A stretch of DNA of 39,410 bases from Saprospiraceae bacterium (GCA_012031785.1 JAAUTG010000008.1:1-39410); one strand, 5' to 3'; positions 17,048 through 28,284 are shown, counted from the first letter of the stretch. Notes: generated from the letters alone by a model not told the origin. Translations and numbers: made by a program.

Positions 17048-20000
17048 ATGAATTCTTACAAAATTCAACACACCGTAGTCGGTTGGCTCGTTTTTGCAGT
17101 CGCTATGACGGTCTATTTTTTTTCTGCCGAAAGAACAGGTAGTCTTTGGGACTGCGGCGAATTTATCACTGGAGCTTACAAACTAGAAGTAGTGCATCCA
17201 CCTGGCGCACCATTATTTGTTTTGATTGGGCGATTGTTTACAATAGTGGCAACTACACTGAGCGACAATCCAGAAAATATTGCATTTTCTGTCAATTTAA
17301 TGTCAGGTATGTTTACCGCGTTTGCAGCCACTTTTGTTTGTTGGATAACCATTATGTTGAGTCGTTTCTTATTAGCTGAACGCAATGAAATTCTTTCTTC
17401 CGGACAGGCTCTAGCCCTTTCTGGTGCGGGTTTAGCGGCTGGATTGACCACGGCGTTTTGCAGTTCTATTTGGTTTTCGGCAGTGGAAGGCGAGGTATAT
17501 GCCATGTCCACCTTTTTCACTGCACTAACGCTTTGGGCGGTGATAAAGTGGTATGCGCTACCTGACGAACCTAACACAGACCGATGGTTAGTTTTTGCTA
17601 TTTATGCAGCAGGTTTATCCATTGGTGTTCACTTATTAAGTTTGTTGACCTTTCCAGCTTTGGCACTTTTTTACTACTTTAAAAAATATCAAAATCCCAA
17701 CTTTTTAGGTATGGTGATAGCGGCTATTTTGGGAGTAGTGCTAATTGTGGTAATTCAAACGCTTGTTATTATAGGTATTCCTGAGCTTTGGGCGTTTTTT
17801 GATATTCAGATGGTTAATGGTTTCGGAATGCCTGTACACTCTGGTTTGATTCCAACCCTACTAGTTGTTGGTGCGGTGGTAGTAACTGGGCTTTATTTTG
17901 CGGAGCGCAATCAAAAACCCTTACTTCAGAAAGTCTTGATTGCACTATCTTTGGCTGCCGTAGGATTTTCCACGATTGGAGTGGTGGTGATTCGTGCCAA
18001 TGCAAACACGCCTATCAACATGAATACACCCAGCGACGCAACGCGCTTGTTGCCGTATATCAACCGCGAACAGTACGGAGAACGCGCTTTGCTTAAAGGA
18101 CCAGACTATGATGCACAGCCTCGCGATTCTAAAGTGACTCCTCGCTATGGTTTGGTAGGTGACAAATACGAAATTGTAGATGAAAAAATAGAGTATGTTT
18201 ATCAAAATAGTGATAAACACTTTCTACCACGTATGCAGGACTATACGCAGGGACGACCAGATTTGTATAAAATGTGGATGCAGAGTTGGGACAGTAAACG
18301 CGAAACACCGACCATGGCAGATAATATTCGATTTATGTTTCGCTATCAAATGGGGTGGATGTACTGGCGGTACTTTATGTGGAATTTTGCAGGCAAACAA
18401 AATGCAGAGCAAGGTTTTTACAGTTGGGACATCACGGAAGGTAACTGGCTCTCTGGAGTTAATATAATAGACGAGGCGCGCTTACACAACATGAGTGAAT
18501 TACCTGAAACAATGCGCACAGATGAAGGCAGAAATCGCTATTTTATGCTGCCATTTTTGTTTGGATTGCTGGGTTTGGTCTTTCATCTTAGCAAGCGTCC
18601 TAATGAAGCACTTGGACTATTTGCCTTTTTTATCATCACAGGTATAGGTATAGTCATTACTCTAACCAGCCACCAAACGAGCCACGCGAGCGCGACTATG
18701 TGTTAGTAGGCTCATTTTTTACGTATGCGATTTGGGTTGGAATGGCAGTAGTAGCTTTGTATCAAATTTTTATAGAACGCATCAAATTGAGCGGCACAGT
18801 GGGCGCAGCAGTCAGCACTGCTTTGGTGTTGGTAGCTCCTTTATTGATGGGTACTCAAAATTTTGACGACCACAGCCGAAGACACCATACAGGCGCACGG
18901 GACTATGCTTCTAACTTTTTGAACTCCGTGGCACCTAACGCCATCATCTTTACGTATGGAGATAATGACACCTATCCACTTTGGTATGCTCAAGAAGTGG
19001 AAGGAATTAGAACGGATGTGCGGGTGGTGAATCTAAGTTTGATTGCAGTGGATTGGTATATTGACCAAATGCGTAGAAAAGTAAACGATTCTCCAGCAAT
19101 TGAAATGACCATTTCGAGTAACGCCTACCGTGGTAGAAAGCGCGTGGTAACACCCTATCGCCCTTCTGATAACGACCCAAGTAATGATGCTTACATGAAT
19201 TTGCAGCAATTTGTGAAGTTCATTGGAGAGGATCATCCTTTCAAATATGAAAATCGTTCATTTGAAAGTTTTTACGCTTCCCGCAACGTGTTTATTCCTG
19301 TGAATAAGCAAGAAGTGTTAGCAAATGGCACAGTTAGCACAGCGGATACTGCTAAAATAGTGGATAGAATCTCCTTTGCGATTGATAAAAATTCTTTGAT
19401 AAAAGATGATTTAGCCATTTTAGATATTATTGCTACTAATGCGTTCAAGCGTCCAATTTATTTTGCAGTTACTTGCCAACCTTCTAAAATGCAAGGACTT
19501 AGAGATTACATGCAGTTAGAAGGACTAGCATTACGCTTGATTCCAGTGAACACCAAAACGGATAATACGTATTCTGTGGTGGGCAGCGGTAGAGTAAATA
19601 CTGAAGTTGTGTATCAAAACGTGATGGAAAAGTTCAAATGGGGTAATTTCGATAAGAAGGAACTTTTTGTGGATAGAAGTTATATGCCTAGTATTCAAAG
19701 CCATCGCCTGATGATGTTGCGCACAACCAACGTGTTGCTGCAAGAGGGAAGAAGGATAAAGCTATTGCTCTGATAGACAAATACTTTGAGGCGTTTCCAC
19801 ATAAGAGTTTCCCTTACGACTATAATTCTATGTATTTCTTGGAGTTGTACCTAAAAGCTGGTGCTTACGACAAAGCCAAACCGCATTTACAAATTTTGGA
19901 ACAAGAAACGTTGGAGCATCTAAATTTCTATTTTTCTTTGTCTGAATCCGATAGAACAGGAAATGGCAGTTTTGAGCAGGATCTTTCTATTGCTATGAGT

Positions 20001-20105
20001 ACCATGCAAGGTATGATGAGTTTGGTGGAGCAAGCAGATGACGAAACTTATCTGAAAGAATTGGAAAGTAAATTCGGGGCTTACAATGCCATTATGAAAA
20101 ATTAA
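17048..20105 (+). CDS. DUF2723 multi-spanning membrane protein (two frameshifts)
   Basis: The corrected protein has 1,019 residues (exactly 1,020 codons). The N-terminal ~400 residues have many membrane helices and the DUF2723 signature (SLWDCGEFITGAYKLEVVHP, then PPGAPLFVLIGRLF). This domain is related to GT-C protein O-mannosyltransferases, so a lipid-linked sugar transferase role in the inner membrane or periplasm is plausible. The middle motif NEPRERDYVLVGSFF and the segment IIFTYGDNDTYPLWYAQE are also typical of Bacteroidota members. The C-terminal part is soluble and helical. One A is missing near 18664 and one near 19750. I start it at the ATG at 17048, just before MNSYKIQHT; the open frame extends upstream to 16955, but those residues lack family character. 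Confidence 0.85.
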
Positions 20106-20141
20106 ATCGTTTTTTAAACATTAATTTTCTTACATTCGAAA

Positions 20142-20174
20142 CAACAAAGCTCATCTTTCAGATGGGCTTTGTTG
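20142..20174 (+). terminator. Terminator after the DUF2723 gene
   Basis: A 15-pair stem (20142-20156 with 20160-20174, one G-U) closes on a TTC loop, 37 bases past the stop, followed by CTTTGT. It ends the DUF2723 transcript before the peptidase gene. Confidence 0.7.
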
Positions 20175-20198
20175 CTTTGTAATCAAAAAACAAGCCTT

Positions 20199-22363
20199 AT
20201 GTTGAACAATTTTGTATGCTTATTTATTTTGATAGCCGCATTAGGCACAACTCTATGGAGTTGCACACAAACGTCAGAAACAGAAAATAAAGTTGGAATG
20301 TACCAGAAGAAAGACTTAAAAGCACCAGTTGCAAGCAAGATACCGAAAGAATTAACCATGCACGGCGATACGCGCCGCGATGATTACTACTGGCTGAATA
20401 ATCGAGAAAATCCAGAAGTGATTGCTTATTTAGAAGCTGAAAATGCTTACACGAAGCAGATGACTAGCCATTTGGAGGATTTACAGGATAATTTGTTTGA
20501 AGAAATAAAAGGACGTATCAAACAACAAGACCAGTCCGTTCCCTACAAATACAATGGTTACTATTATCTAACTCGCTTTGAAGAAGGCAAGGAATATCCA
20601 ATCCACAGCCGTAAGAAAGAAAATTTGGACGCGCCAGAAGAAATTATGCTCAACGTCAATGAACTAGCACAAGGTTATGACTTTTACAGCATAGGTGGCA
20701 GAAACATCAGTCCGAACAATAAAATACTAGCTTATGCAGAGGATACCTTGAGCCGTAGAATATTTACCATTCGGTTCAAAAATTTAGAAACAGGTGCCTT
20801 ATTGGAAGATGTAATTCCAAATACAGGTGGTGGAGCAGTTTGGGCAAATGACAATCAAACTGTATTTTATGCTACCAAAGAGGACGCTACTTTACGGCAG
20901 TATAAAATTTTTCGACACCAAATAGGAACACCAGTATCGCAGGATGTAGAAGTTTTCCATGAAAAAGATAATACGTTCAATTGTTTTGTCTATAAAACTA
21001 AGTCAGAGAAGTATATCGTGATTGCTACTTCTCAAACCTTATCACAAGAGTATCAGGTGTTGGAAGCAGACAAACCAACAGAAAAGTTCAAAATGATTCA
21101 ACCGCGAGAGCGCAATCTGGAATACAGTATTGACCACTTTGGCGACCGTTTTTACATCAAAACGAACTTGAATGCTAAAAACTTTCGCTTGATGTCAACG
21201 CCTGAAACTGCAACTACTAAAGAAAATTGGATGGAAGTGATTCCACACAGAGATGATGTCTTGTTGGAAGGCTTTGATATTTTCAAAGATTATATGGTGC
21301 TAAGTGAGCGCAAAAACGGTATTACTCAACTGCGCGTTCGACCTTGGAGCGGAGAAGAACATTACATTTCATTTGAGGAGGAGGCTTATGTGGCTGGAAC
21401 ATCTATCAATCCTGACTTTGATTCAGAAGTGCTACGTTTTACTTACACTTCACTCACGATACCTTTTTCTACTTACGATTACAATATGCGCACCAAATCT
21501 CGTGACTTACTGAAGCGAGAAGAAGTGGTAGGTGGCTATAATCCAGAAGATTATGAATCAGAGCGCGTCTATGTGACAGCACGAGATGGCGTTAAAGTAC
21601 CGATGTCTATTGTGTACAAAAAATCTTTCCAAAAAGATGGTGCGCAGCCGCTTTTGCTATACGGCTATGGCTCTTATGGCGCAAGCATGGATCCATATTT
21701 TAGTTCCTCTCGTTTAAGTCTTTTAGATAGAGGTTTTGCCTTTGCTATTGCACATATTAGAGGAGGAGAAGAACTTGGCAGGGCTTGGTACGAGAATGGC
21801 AAATTACTTAATAAGAAAAACACTTTTACCGATTTTATTGACTGTGCAGACCATCTGGTACAAAACAACTATACAAATCCAGATAAGCTCTTTGCAATGG
21901 GAGGCAGTGCAGGCGGATTACTAATGGGAGCAGTGGCAAATATGCGTCCTGATCTTTGGAAAGGAATCATCGCAGCCGTGCCTTTCGTGGATGTAGTAAC
22001 TACCATGCTGGATGAGACCATACCTTTGACTACTTTGAGTACGATGAATGGGGGAATCCAAATGATAAGACTTATTACGACTATATGAAGTCATATTCTC
22101 CTTATGATAATTTAGAAGCTAAAGATTATCCTGCCATGCTTGTCACGACAGGATTGCACGATAGTCAAGTACAATATTGGGAGCCGGCAAAATGGGTGGC
22201 AAAACTGAGAGAAATGAAAACTAATGAAGAACCGTTGCTGCTGCATACGAATATGGATGCTGGCCATGGAGGGCAATCTGGGCGTTTCCGTCGTTTCAAA
22301 GAAACAGCCTTAGAGTATGCTTTCATATTGGATTTAGCAGGAAAAGTGGAAATAAAGAATTAG
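20199..22363 (+). CDS. Oligopeptidase B-like S9 peptidase, lipoprotein (one frameshift)
   Basis: This S9A prolyl-oligopeptidase-family enzyme is 721 residues once corrected. The first residues form a lipoprotein signal ending LWSC (I use the ATG at 20199; an earlier in-frame ATG at 20169 adds ten unneeded residues). The seven-bladed propeller region follows, then the alpha/beta-hydrolase domain. Catalytic Ser570 is in [10 protein letters not shown], the aspartate in [13 protein letters not shown] and the histidine in [10 protein letters not shown]. Oligopeptidase B cleaves short peptides after basic residues. One G is missing near 22037; adding it restores [19 protein letters not shown] and 722 codons. 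It has its own terminators on both sides and is probably exported to the periplasm or outer membrane. Confidence 0.88.
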
Positions 22364-22369
22364 TGTTAA

Positions 22370-22403
22370 ATAAAGTGCGCCACTCAAAGTTGGCGCACTT
22401 TAT
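22370..22403 (+). terminator. Rho-independent terminator after the S9 peptidase
   Basis: A perfect 13-pair GC-rich stem (ATAAAGTGCGCCA with its complement) has an 8-base loop and is followed by ATTTTTATG. It starts seven bases after the stop. Confidence 0.85.
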
Positions 22404-22479
22404 ATTTTTATGTTATAAAATTGGGCTTTTATCATTTTTAAACTTGAGCGACTAAAGACCAACAGATTAACATTCGTTT

Positions 22480-23505
22480 TTAACCTAAACCACAAAATTT
22501 TTTATCTACATGCTGTGCAATTAGATTCCGAATATCTTCCACACTCAACCAATCTGAATTAGTGCCAGAGTTGTACCTAAAACCATCTTCTACTTCTTTA
22601 GCCTTGAAATGTGTTTTGTACGCCTGCAAATCCCAAACTGGTACTTGAGGAAGAATGGCGTAATACTTTCCTAAATCCACGGTGCTGTAAGAATCTGCTT
22701 CCGTAATCATCTCTTCGTGGATTTTTTCGCCAGGACGAATTCCTACAAATTTGTATTCCGCATTAGGAGCAACGGCTTCAGCCACATCCATAATGCGATA
22801 AGAAGGAATTTTTGGAACAAACACTTCACCGCCCCAAGCTGATTTAATAGCATGAATCACCATCTCTACGCCCTCTTCTAGCGAAATATTGAAGCGTGTC
22901 ATGCGTTCATCGGTGATTGGAAGTACGCCTTCGTGTCGTTTATCTAAAAAGAAAGGAATTACTGAGCCACGAGAACCCATAACGTTTCCATATCGCACGA
23001 CACTGAAAGAAAGTTCTCTTGCCCCCTTAAAATTATTAGCTGCAATAAAAAGTTTATCCGAACAAAGTTTGGTTGCACCATATAAATTGACAGGCGCTGC
23101 GGCTTTATCGGTAGAAAGAGCTACCACTTTTTTCACGCCACAATCCAATGCAGCCTCTATTACATTTTGCGCCCCTAACACATTGGTTTTGATGCACTCA
23201 AAAGGATTGTATTCCGCTGTGGGTACTTGCTTTAAAGCGGCAGCATGAACAATAATGTCTATACCCTCACAAGCGCGTTTGAATCGGTCTCCATCCCGAA
23301 TATCTCCAATAAAATACCTAACTGCTGGATATTTTTGAGGAGAAAAAATTAAATTCATCTCATATTGCTTCAGTTCATCCCTAGAGTAAATGACCAAGCG
23401 TTTTACTTTGGGGTATTCCTGCAATACAGTTTCCACAAACTTCTTTCCAAACGACCCTGTTCCTCCCGTCACCAAAATCGCCTTATCATTCAAATCGAAC
23501 ATCAT
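22480..23505 (-). CDS. pseB: UDP-N-acetylglucosamine 4,6-dehydratase (inverting), PseB type
   Basis: This 341-residue short-chain dehydrogenase/reductase makes the 4-keto-6-deoxy sugar that starts pseudaminic acid synthesis, or a related N-acetyl sugar route. The NAD(P)-binding glycines are in TGGTGSFGKKF. The catalytic region STDKAAAPVNLYGATK combines the Asp-Lys pair with the Tyr-x3-Lys of the family, and VVRYGNVMGSRGSVIPFF is characteristic of PseB/FlaA1 enzymes. I start at MMFDLNDK; the second Met is also possible. No pseC aminotransferase or other pathway gene is adjacent: downstream is the convergent peptidase gene and upstream the divergent ychF. Its promoter is at 23529-23557. Confidence 0.9.
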   Translation of the reverse strand: MMFDLNDKAILVTGGTGSFGKKFVETVLQEYPKVKRLVIYSRDELKQYEMNLIFSPQKYPAVRYFIGDIRDGDRFKRACEGIDIIVHAAALKQVPTAEYNPFECIKTNVLGAQNVIEAALDCGVKKVVALSTDKAAAPVNLYGATKLCSDKLFIAANNFKGARELSFSVVRYGNVMGSRGSVIPFFLDKRHEGVLPITDERMTRFNISLEEGVEMVIHAIKSAWGGEVFVPKIPSYRIMDVAEAVAPNAEYKFVGIRPGEKIHEEMITEADSYSTVDLGKYYAILPQVPVWDLQAYKTHFKAKEVEDGFRYNSGTNSDWLSVEDIRNLIAQHVDKKFCGLG

Positions 23506-23528
23506 GTTGTATGCTTTTTAACTATTCA

Positions 23529-23557
23529 CAAAGATACGCCTTACCGCTGTAAATCAA
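23529..23557 (-). promoter_or_regulatory. Promoter of pseB
   Basis: On the minus strand, TTG (23555-23557) is followed after 18 bases by a perfect -7 TATCTTTG (23529-23536), about 24 bases before the start codon, so the leader is very short. Confidence 0.55.
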
Positions 23558-23701
23558 TCCTCTAAACCTTATAAATCCTACAAATCTTACGATGGATTCA
23601 AATTCTTTGAGATAAATGCACTTAGCTTGCTGCTTTCTACTATTTTTGCGTCGCTTTTTGAGGATTAATGCTCTAAAGCATAGTATGTAAAATAAAAAAT
23701 T

Positions 23702-24799
23702 ATGGCACTAAAATGTGGAATTGTTGGTTTGCCTAATGTAGGAAAATCAACATTATTCAATGCGCTCACTTCTGCTAAAGCACTGGCAGCCAATTATCCA
23801 TTCGCCACTAAAGAACCCAATGTGGGGATGATTACAGTGCCAGATTTGAGATTAGATAAGTTGTCTGAATTGGTGAAACCACAAAACTTACAGCCTACAA
23901 CGGTTGAAATTGTGGATATTGCAGGCTTGATAAAAGGAGCGAGTAAGGGAGAAGGTCTTGGAAATCAATTTCTTGCTAATATCAGAGAGGTGGATGCTAT
24001 TCTTCATGTGGTGCGCTGTTTTGAGGATGATAATGTGGTACATGTGGATGGTAGCGTGAACCCAGTGAGAGATAAGGAAGTAATAGATATAGAGTTGATG
24101 CTCAAAGATATAGACACGGTTGAAAAGCGTATTGACAAGCTCAAAAAACAAGCCAAAAGTGGCAAAAAAGAAGATTTAAAGTTGGTGGAAGTAGCAGAAC
24201 AAATCAAAGAACATTTGGAAAGTGAAAAACCCGCCAGGTCATTACAATTGGATGAAGATGGGCAAGAACTATTAAAAGATATGTTCCTATTGACCGCAAA
24301 ACCAATTCTTTACGTTTGCAACGTGGATGAAGCTGCTATTCATGAAGGCAACGCTTACACTGCTAAATTTATAGAAAGCGTGGCGGCAGAAAATGCAGAT
24401 GTGATTTTAATCAGTGCAGGAATTGAAGCAGATATTACGGAGTTAGAATCTTACGAAGAGCGCATGGAATTTTTACAGGACATGGGTTTAACCGAGCCAG
24501 GTGTGAATCGTTTAATTCGCGCTGCGTATAAATTACTTAACCTCATTACCTATTTTACAGCAGGAGTGAAAGAAGTGCGTGCGTGGACCATCATAAATGG
24601 CTGGAAAGCACCTCAAGCAGCTGGTGTTATCCATACTGACTTTGAAAAAGGCTTTATTCGCGCGGAAGTGATTAAGTACGAAGACTTTGTCAAATATGGT
24701 TCAGAACAAGCCGTAAAAGAAGCTGGAAAAATGAGCGTGGAAGGCAAGGAATACGTCGTAACGGATGGCGACATTATGCACTTTAGATTCAATGTCTAA
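23702..24799 (+). CDS. ychF: Ribosome-binding ATPase YchF
   Basis: This complete 365-residue Obg-family protein binds ATP rather than GTP and associates with ribosomes. The P-loop is GLPNVGKST at residues 8-16. The specificity motif is NVDE (in YVCNVDEAAI) instead of NKxD, which marks YchF. A coiled-coil insert lies around residues 130-165, and the C-terminal TGS domain includes FTAGVKEVRAWTI and IHTDFEKGFIRAEVI. A -7-like TATTTTTG lies at 23641-23648 without a clear -33 element. Transcription is divergent from pseB. Confidence 0.95.
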   Translation: MALKCGIVGLPNVGKSTLFNALTSAKALAANYPFATKEPNVGMITVPDLRLDKLSELVKPQNLQPTTVEIVDIAGLIKGASKGEGLGNQFLANIREVDAILHVVRCFEDDNVVHVDGSVNPVRDKEVIDIELMLKDIDTVEKRIDKLKKQAKSGKKEDLKLVEVAEQIKEHLESEKPARSLQLDEDGQELLKDMFLLTAKPILYVCNVDEAAIHEGNAYTAKFIESVAAENADVILISAGIEADITELESYEERMEFLQDMGLTEPGVNRLIRAAYKLLNLITYFTAGVKEVRAWTIINGWKAPQAAGVIHTDFEKGFIRAEVIKYEDFVKYGSEQAVKEAGKMSVEGKEYVVTDGDIMHFRFNV

Positions 24800-24918
24800 C
24801 ACAAATTATTTTTAAAACATTTTTTGTAACTTTTTGTTAACACGCAATTAATAACATCAACTAAGAAAAACTGGTTTGCCCTTTTGCACTTGGTTGTTCG
24901 TTCCATAATACTTGAAGG

Positions 24919-25345
24919 ATGCAAGAAAAATCTAACATAGTTATCTATCGGCTCAAAGAAAAAGGCTTGGAAGTATTCATGGTCAAAAAAGAAGGCGACG
25001 CTTGGGATTTTCCAGAAGGTACAACCGAACAGGTAAGAACGGTTGCAGTCCATCAAGAAGAAAGATTCATCGCCTTAGAACCCTTAGAAATGGAAGAAGG
25101 CGGTATCTTTGAACAAGCTTATGCGGTGGAAGGAGACTGGCACGATATTCCATCTTTAAAGTCCATTCTTTATCACGACTTGCTTTTTGTGAAAGATACT
25201 GTAAAAAAATGATTCCTGATATGATGGAACGCGGTACTTTTGTAGCTGTAAAAGATGCACTCAAAAAGTGATGCCCAGCAAATATAAGCTCTTGAAAGAG
25301 TTGAAAGATATCATCACGGATAGAAACTCAACCAAGTACATGTAG
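24919..25345 (+). CDS. Nudix-like protein lacking a Nudix box (two frameshifts)
   Basis: The corrected protein has 142 residues. Its start (NIVIYRLKEKGLEVFMVKK, then WDFPEG) matches the first strands of Nudix hydrolases, but the expected GX5EX7REUXEE box is absent and the helix-forming region is missing. Later parts (YAVEGDWHDIPSLKSILYHD, ERGTFVAVKDALKKVMP, LLKELKDIITDRNSTKYM) look conserved and structured. One A is missing at 25203-25209 and one at 25264-25268; adding them gives 143 codons. It could be a catalytically dead Nudix-fold protein or a Nudix homologue that acts by a different mechanism. It lies after ychF with its own strong terminator. Confidence 0.65.
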
Positions 25346-25384
25346 AAAAATAAGTAAGCGATTAAAAATCGCTTACTTATTTTT
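25346..25384. terminator. Strong bidirectional terminator hairpin
   Basis: AAAAATAAGTAAGCGATT pairs perfectly (18 pairs) with its complement around an AAA loop. It starts right after the stop of the Nudix-like gene. T runs at the 3' side of the stem on both strands make it bidirectional. Confidence 0.85.
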
Positions 25385-25839
25385 GAGCATGATATATCAC
25401 AGTAAACTCATAACGTTACCAATTCCAATCCACTGTTGTTCCCAATTACCCAAAATTGGGTAACTAAATCTTCGTGGCTGTACCATTATGATAACGGCTT
25501 CAGGGTATTCCACAAGCAAAAGGTTTTTATTTTGACAATACCATCCCGCCAAAGGACAGCTATTCCTCACTATTTTGGGGTCAGGATAGCCATTAACCAT
25601 TGACTTTTTTTACACTTTGATGAAAAAATCCAGAACAATCCTGAAATCCTGCAGGAATATTAGTGAAAAATATACCAACGCAAATAAGTAGTTTATTAAA
25701 TAATAATTTTACTTTTAAAGGAATTATACCTGTTATTTTTCTGTGATTTGACTATTTTAAAAATCATATTTTTTCTAATTTTAGCCTTTCTTATATTGAA
25801 AGATAAATCAATCTACTGCACCAATATTTATATATACAC
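25385..25839. other. Intergenic region before the S9D-type peptidase
   Basis: No confident gene is seen. A minus-strand frame at 25397-25600 (67 codons) has a fairly protein-like composition but no ribosome binding site or recognisable family. The rest is A+T-rich and must contain the peptidase promoter; no TAnnTTTG element was found near the start. Confidence 0.4.
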
Positions 25840-28284
25840 ATGAAAATTCAGTATAGCATACAATTATTGTTTTTCTTTGTAGCCTTTATCACAAAAACAA
25901 CACAAGGACAAGTGGATATTAACTATCAAATGCCGCCAAAAGCGATTGCCGACTTAGCAGATGCTCCGCTCACTCCGGCTGTTATGCTTAGCCCAAACGG
26001 TACAACAATGTTAATTATGGAACGTCCGAGTATGCCTTCCATAGAAGAAGTAGCACAGGAAGAACTCCGTTTAGCTGGCACTCGTATTAATCCAAGAACA
26101 AATGGAACAAGCCGCACAGGTTATTTTACTAGTATTACTATAAAATCCATTACTACTGGTCAAGAGACTACGGTTACAGGATTACCGAAACAAGCTAAAG
26201 TAGAAAATTTGAGTTGGTCGCCAGATGGCAGTAAAATCGCTTTCACTCATACTGCGGATAATGGCATAGAACTTTGGACAGCCAACTTGAAAACCGCTAT
26301 CGCCAAACGCCTCACAGAAGCCATCATCAACGATGCAGTGACCAATAATGCGTACACTTGGTTAGCGGACAATAAAACGATTATCTGTAATGTCATTTTG
26401 ACAGAGCGACAAGCACCTCCTATACCTTCTGCTGTTCCAAAAGGACCAGTGGTTCAAATCAATGACGGAATTACTGCACCAGTCAGAACTTACCAAGATT
26501 TGTTGAAAAATAAATACGATGAAGCCTTGTTCAGCTATTACAGTACAGCGAGGCTACTACGCATAGATACAGAAACAGCAAAAGCTACGCCCTTTGGTTT
26601 AGAAGGCATAATCAAAAGTTTTAGTGCTTCTCCTGACGGCAACTATTTACTGATTTATACAGTTCACCCACCTTTTTCATACATCGTACCTTACACCCGT
26701 TTTCCGTACAGTGTAGATATTTATGACAAAACAGGAAAATTGGTTCGGAACTTAGCTAAAATTCCTTTAACAGAGAGTATTCCAATTGGATTTAATGCAG
26801 TGCCTGTTGGTGCTAGAAATTTTATGTGGCGCGCTGACCATCCAGCTAATTTATATTGGGTAGAAGCTTTGGATGATGGCGACCCTAAAAAAGAAGTAGC
26901 GTTACGAGATCAATTATTTTCTTTGGAGGCACCTTTCACAGGAACGCCTCAGAAAGAAATTGCTTTTCAACTCAGATATGCTGGAATTACTTGGGGCGAT
27001 GATAACTTGGCTATTGCTTACGAAAATTGGTGGCAAAGCCGACAGGTGATTACCAGTTCTTGGCAACCTAAAAATAGTGCTTCTGGGAAGGTTAAAATTT
27101 TTGACCGTTCTTCAGAAGATAGCTATAATTCACCAGGTGCTTTTGAATTGGAAGCTAATCTTTACGGACGCTATGTGCTAAAGCGTGGAGGTAGTCCAAA
27201 CCTGCTTTATCTGGTAGGGCAAGGTGCTTCATCAGAAGGCAATCGTCCTTTTATTGATGAATTTGATTTGAATACCAAAAGCAGCAAACGACTTTGGCGT
27301 TCTGAAGCTCCTTACTATGAGATTCCTATTGATTTGTTAGATATGCAAAACGGTGTAGTGCTGACGCGCCGCGAATCCAATACAGAGCCGCCCAATTTTT
27401 TTATTCGCAATTTGATGCAACAAACAGAAAAGCAAATTACTGATTTCCCTAATCCTTACGAAAGTCTAAAAGGAGTAAAGAAAGAGATTATTCGCTATCA
27501 ACGCAGCGACAGCATCGAACTAACGGGTACACTTTATCTACCAGCTAATTATGATAAAACGCGCGATGGTAGGTTACCTGTATTCATGTGGGCCTATCCA
27601 AGAGAATTTAAAAGCAAAGATGCCGCGGGACAAGTGAATGATTCTCCTTACGAATTTATTCGATTGGGTTGGGGTACGCCAATTTATTGGGTAACACGTG
27701 GTTACGCAGTTTTTGACGATTTTAGTATGCCCATCGTGGGAGAGGGCGATGAAGAGCCGAACGAAACCTTTATTGAACAATTAAGGGATGGAGCTGCTTC
27801 CGCGATTGATAAACTAGTAGAAATGGGTGTGGCTGACCGAGCTAGAATCGGAGTAGGTGGACACTCTTACGGTGCATTTATGACTGCTAACTTATTAGCA
27901 CACACCGATTTATTTGCTGCAGGTATTGCTAGAAGCGGGGCTTATAATAGAACACTTACACCATTTGGCTTTCAAGCAGAAGAACGCACTTACTGGCAGG
28001 CTCCAGAAATTTATCACAAAATGTCTCCATTTAACTATTCAGACAGCTTGAAAACACCATTACTCTTAATTCATGGTGAAGCAGACAATAATCCTGGCAC
28101 TTTTCCTATGCAAAGTGAGCGTTTTTATACTGCTTTAAAAGGACATGGAGCTACTGTCCGGTTGGTTTTGCTGCCTCACGAAAGTCACGGCTACCGCGCT
28201 CGTGAATCAGTGATGCACCAACTTTGGGAGATGGATAGTTGGTTAGAAAAGTATGTTAAAAACAAAGGTATAGAAAGACCTTAG
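25840..28284 (+). CDS. S9 family peptidase, glutamyl endopeptidase-like (S9D type)
   Basis: This complete 814-residue exported serine peptidase has a cleavable signal peptide ending near TTQGQV. Beta-propeller blades follow (LSWSPDGSKIAFT, FSASPDGNYLLIYTV), then the alpha/beta-hydrolase domain. The catalytic serine is residue 676 in GGHSYGAFM, the aspartate is in HGEADNNPGTFP and the histidine in HESHGY. The motif around the aspartate and the long N-terminal region resemble the glutamyl endopeptidase-like S9D group, also known from Bacteroidota. It probably degrades peptides in the periplasm. It is monocistronic, with a convergent helicase gene downstream. Confidence 0.88.
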   Translation: MKIQYSIQLLFFFVAFITKTTQGQVDINYQMPPKAIADLADAPLTPAVMLSPNGTTMLIMERPSMPSIEEVAQEELRLAGTRINPRTNGTSRTGYFTSITIKSITTGQETTVTGLPKQAKVENLSWSPDGSKIAFTHTADNGIELWTANLKTAIAKRLTEAIINDAVTNNAYTWLADNKTIICNVILTERQAPPIPSAVPKGPVVQINDGITAPVRTYQDLLKNKYDEALFSYYSTARLLRIDTETAKATPFGLEGIIKSFSASPDGNYLLIYTVHPPFSYIVPYTRFPYSVDIYDKTGKLVRNLAKIPLTESIPIGFNAVPVGARNFMWRADHPANLYWVEALDDGDPKKEVALRDQLFSLEAPFTGTPQKEIAFQLRYAGITWGDDNLAIAYENWWQSRQVITSSWQPKNSASGKVKIFDRSSEDSYNSPGAFELEANLYGRYVLKRGGSPNLLYLVGQGASSEGNRPFIDEFDLNTKSSKRLWRSEAPYYEIPIDLLDMQNGVVLTRRESNTEPPNFFIRNLMQQTEKQITDFPNPYESLKGVKKEIIRYQRSDSIELTGTLYLPANYDKTRDGRLPVFMWAYPREFKSKDAAGQVNDSPYEFIRLGWGTPIYWVTRGYAVFDDFSMPIVGEGDEEPNETFIEQLRDGAASAIDKLVEMGVADRARIGVGGHSYGAFMTANLLAHTDLFAAGIARSGAYNRTLTPFGFQAEERTYWQAPEIYHKMSPFNYSDSLKTPLLLIHGEADNNPGTFPMQSERFYTALKGHGATVRLVLLPHESHGYRARESVMHQLWEMDSWLEKYVKNKGIERP

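Noticed and set aside
17048-20105. Reading the DUF2723 region as three separate genes
   Set aside because: Adding one A near 18664 and one near 19750 gives a single 1,020-codon gene of normal family length with conserved motifs across both joints.
25397-25600. 67-codon minus-strand frame before the S9D-type peptidase
   Set aside because: It looks mildly protein-like, but there is no family, no ribosome binding site and no supporting context.
20199-28284. Two S9 peptidases considered as a recent duplication
   Set aside because: They belong to different subfamilies (oligopeptidase B-like and glutamyl endopeptidase-like), with different signal types and catalytic contexts.
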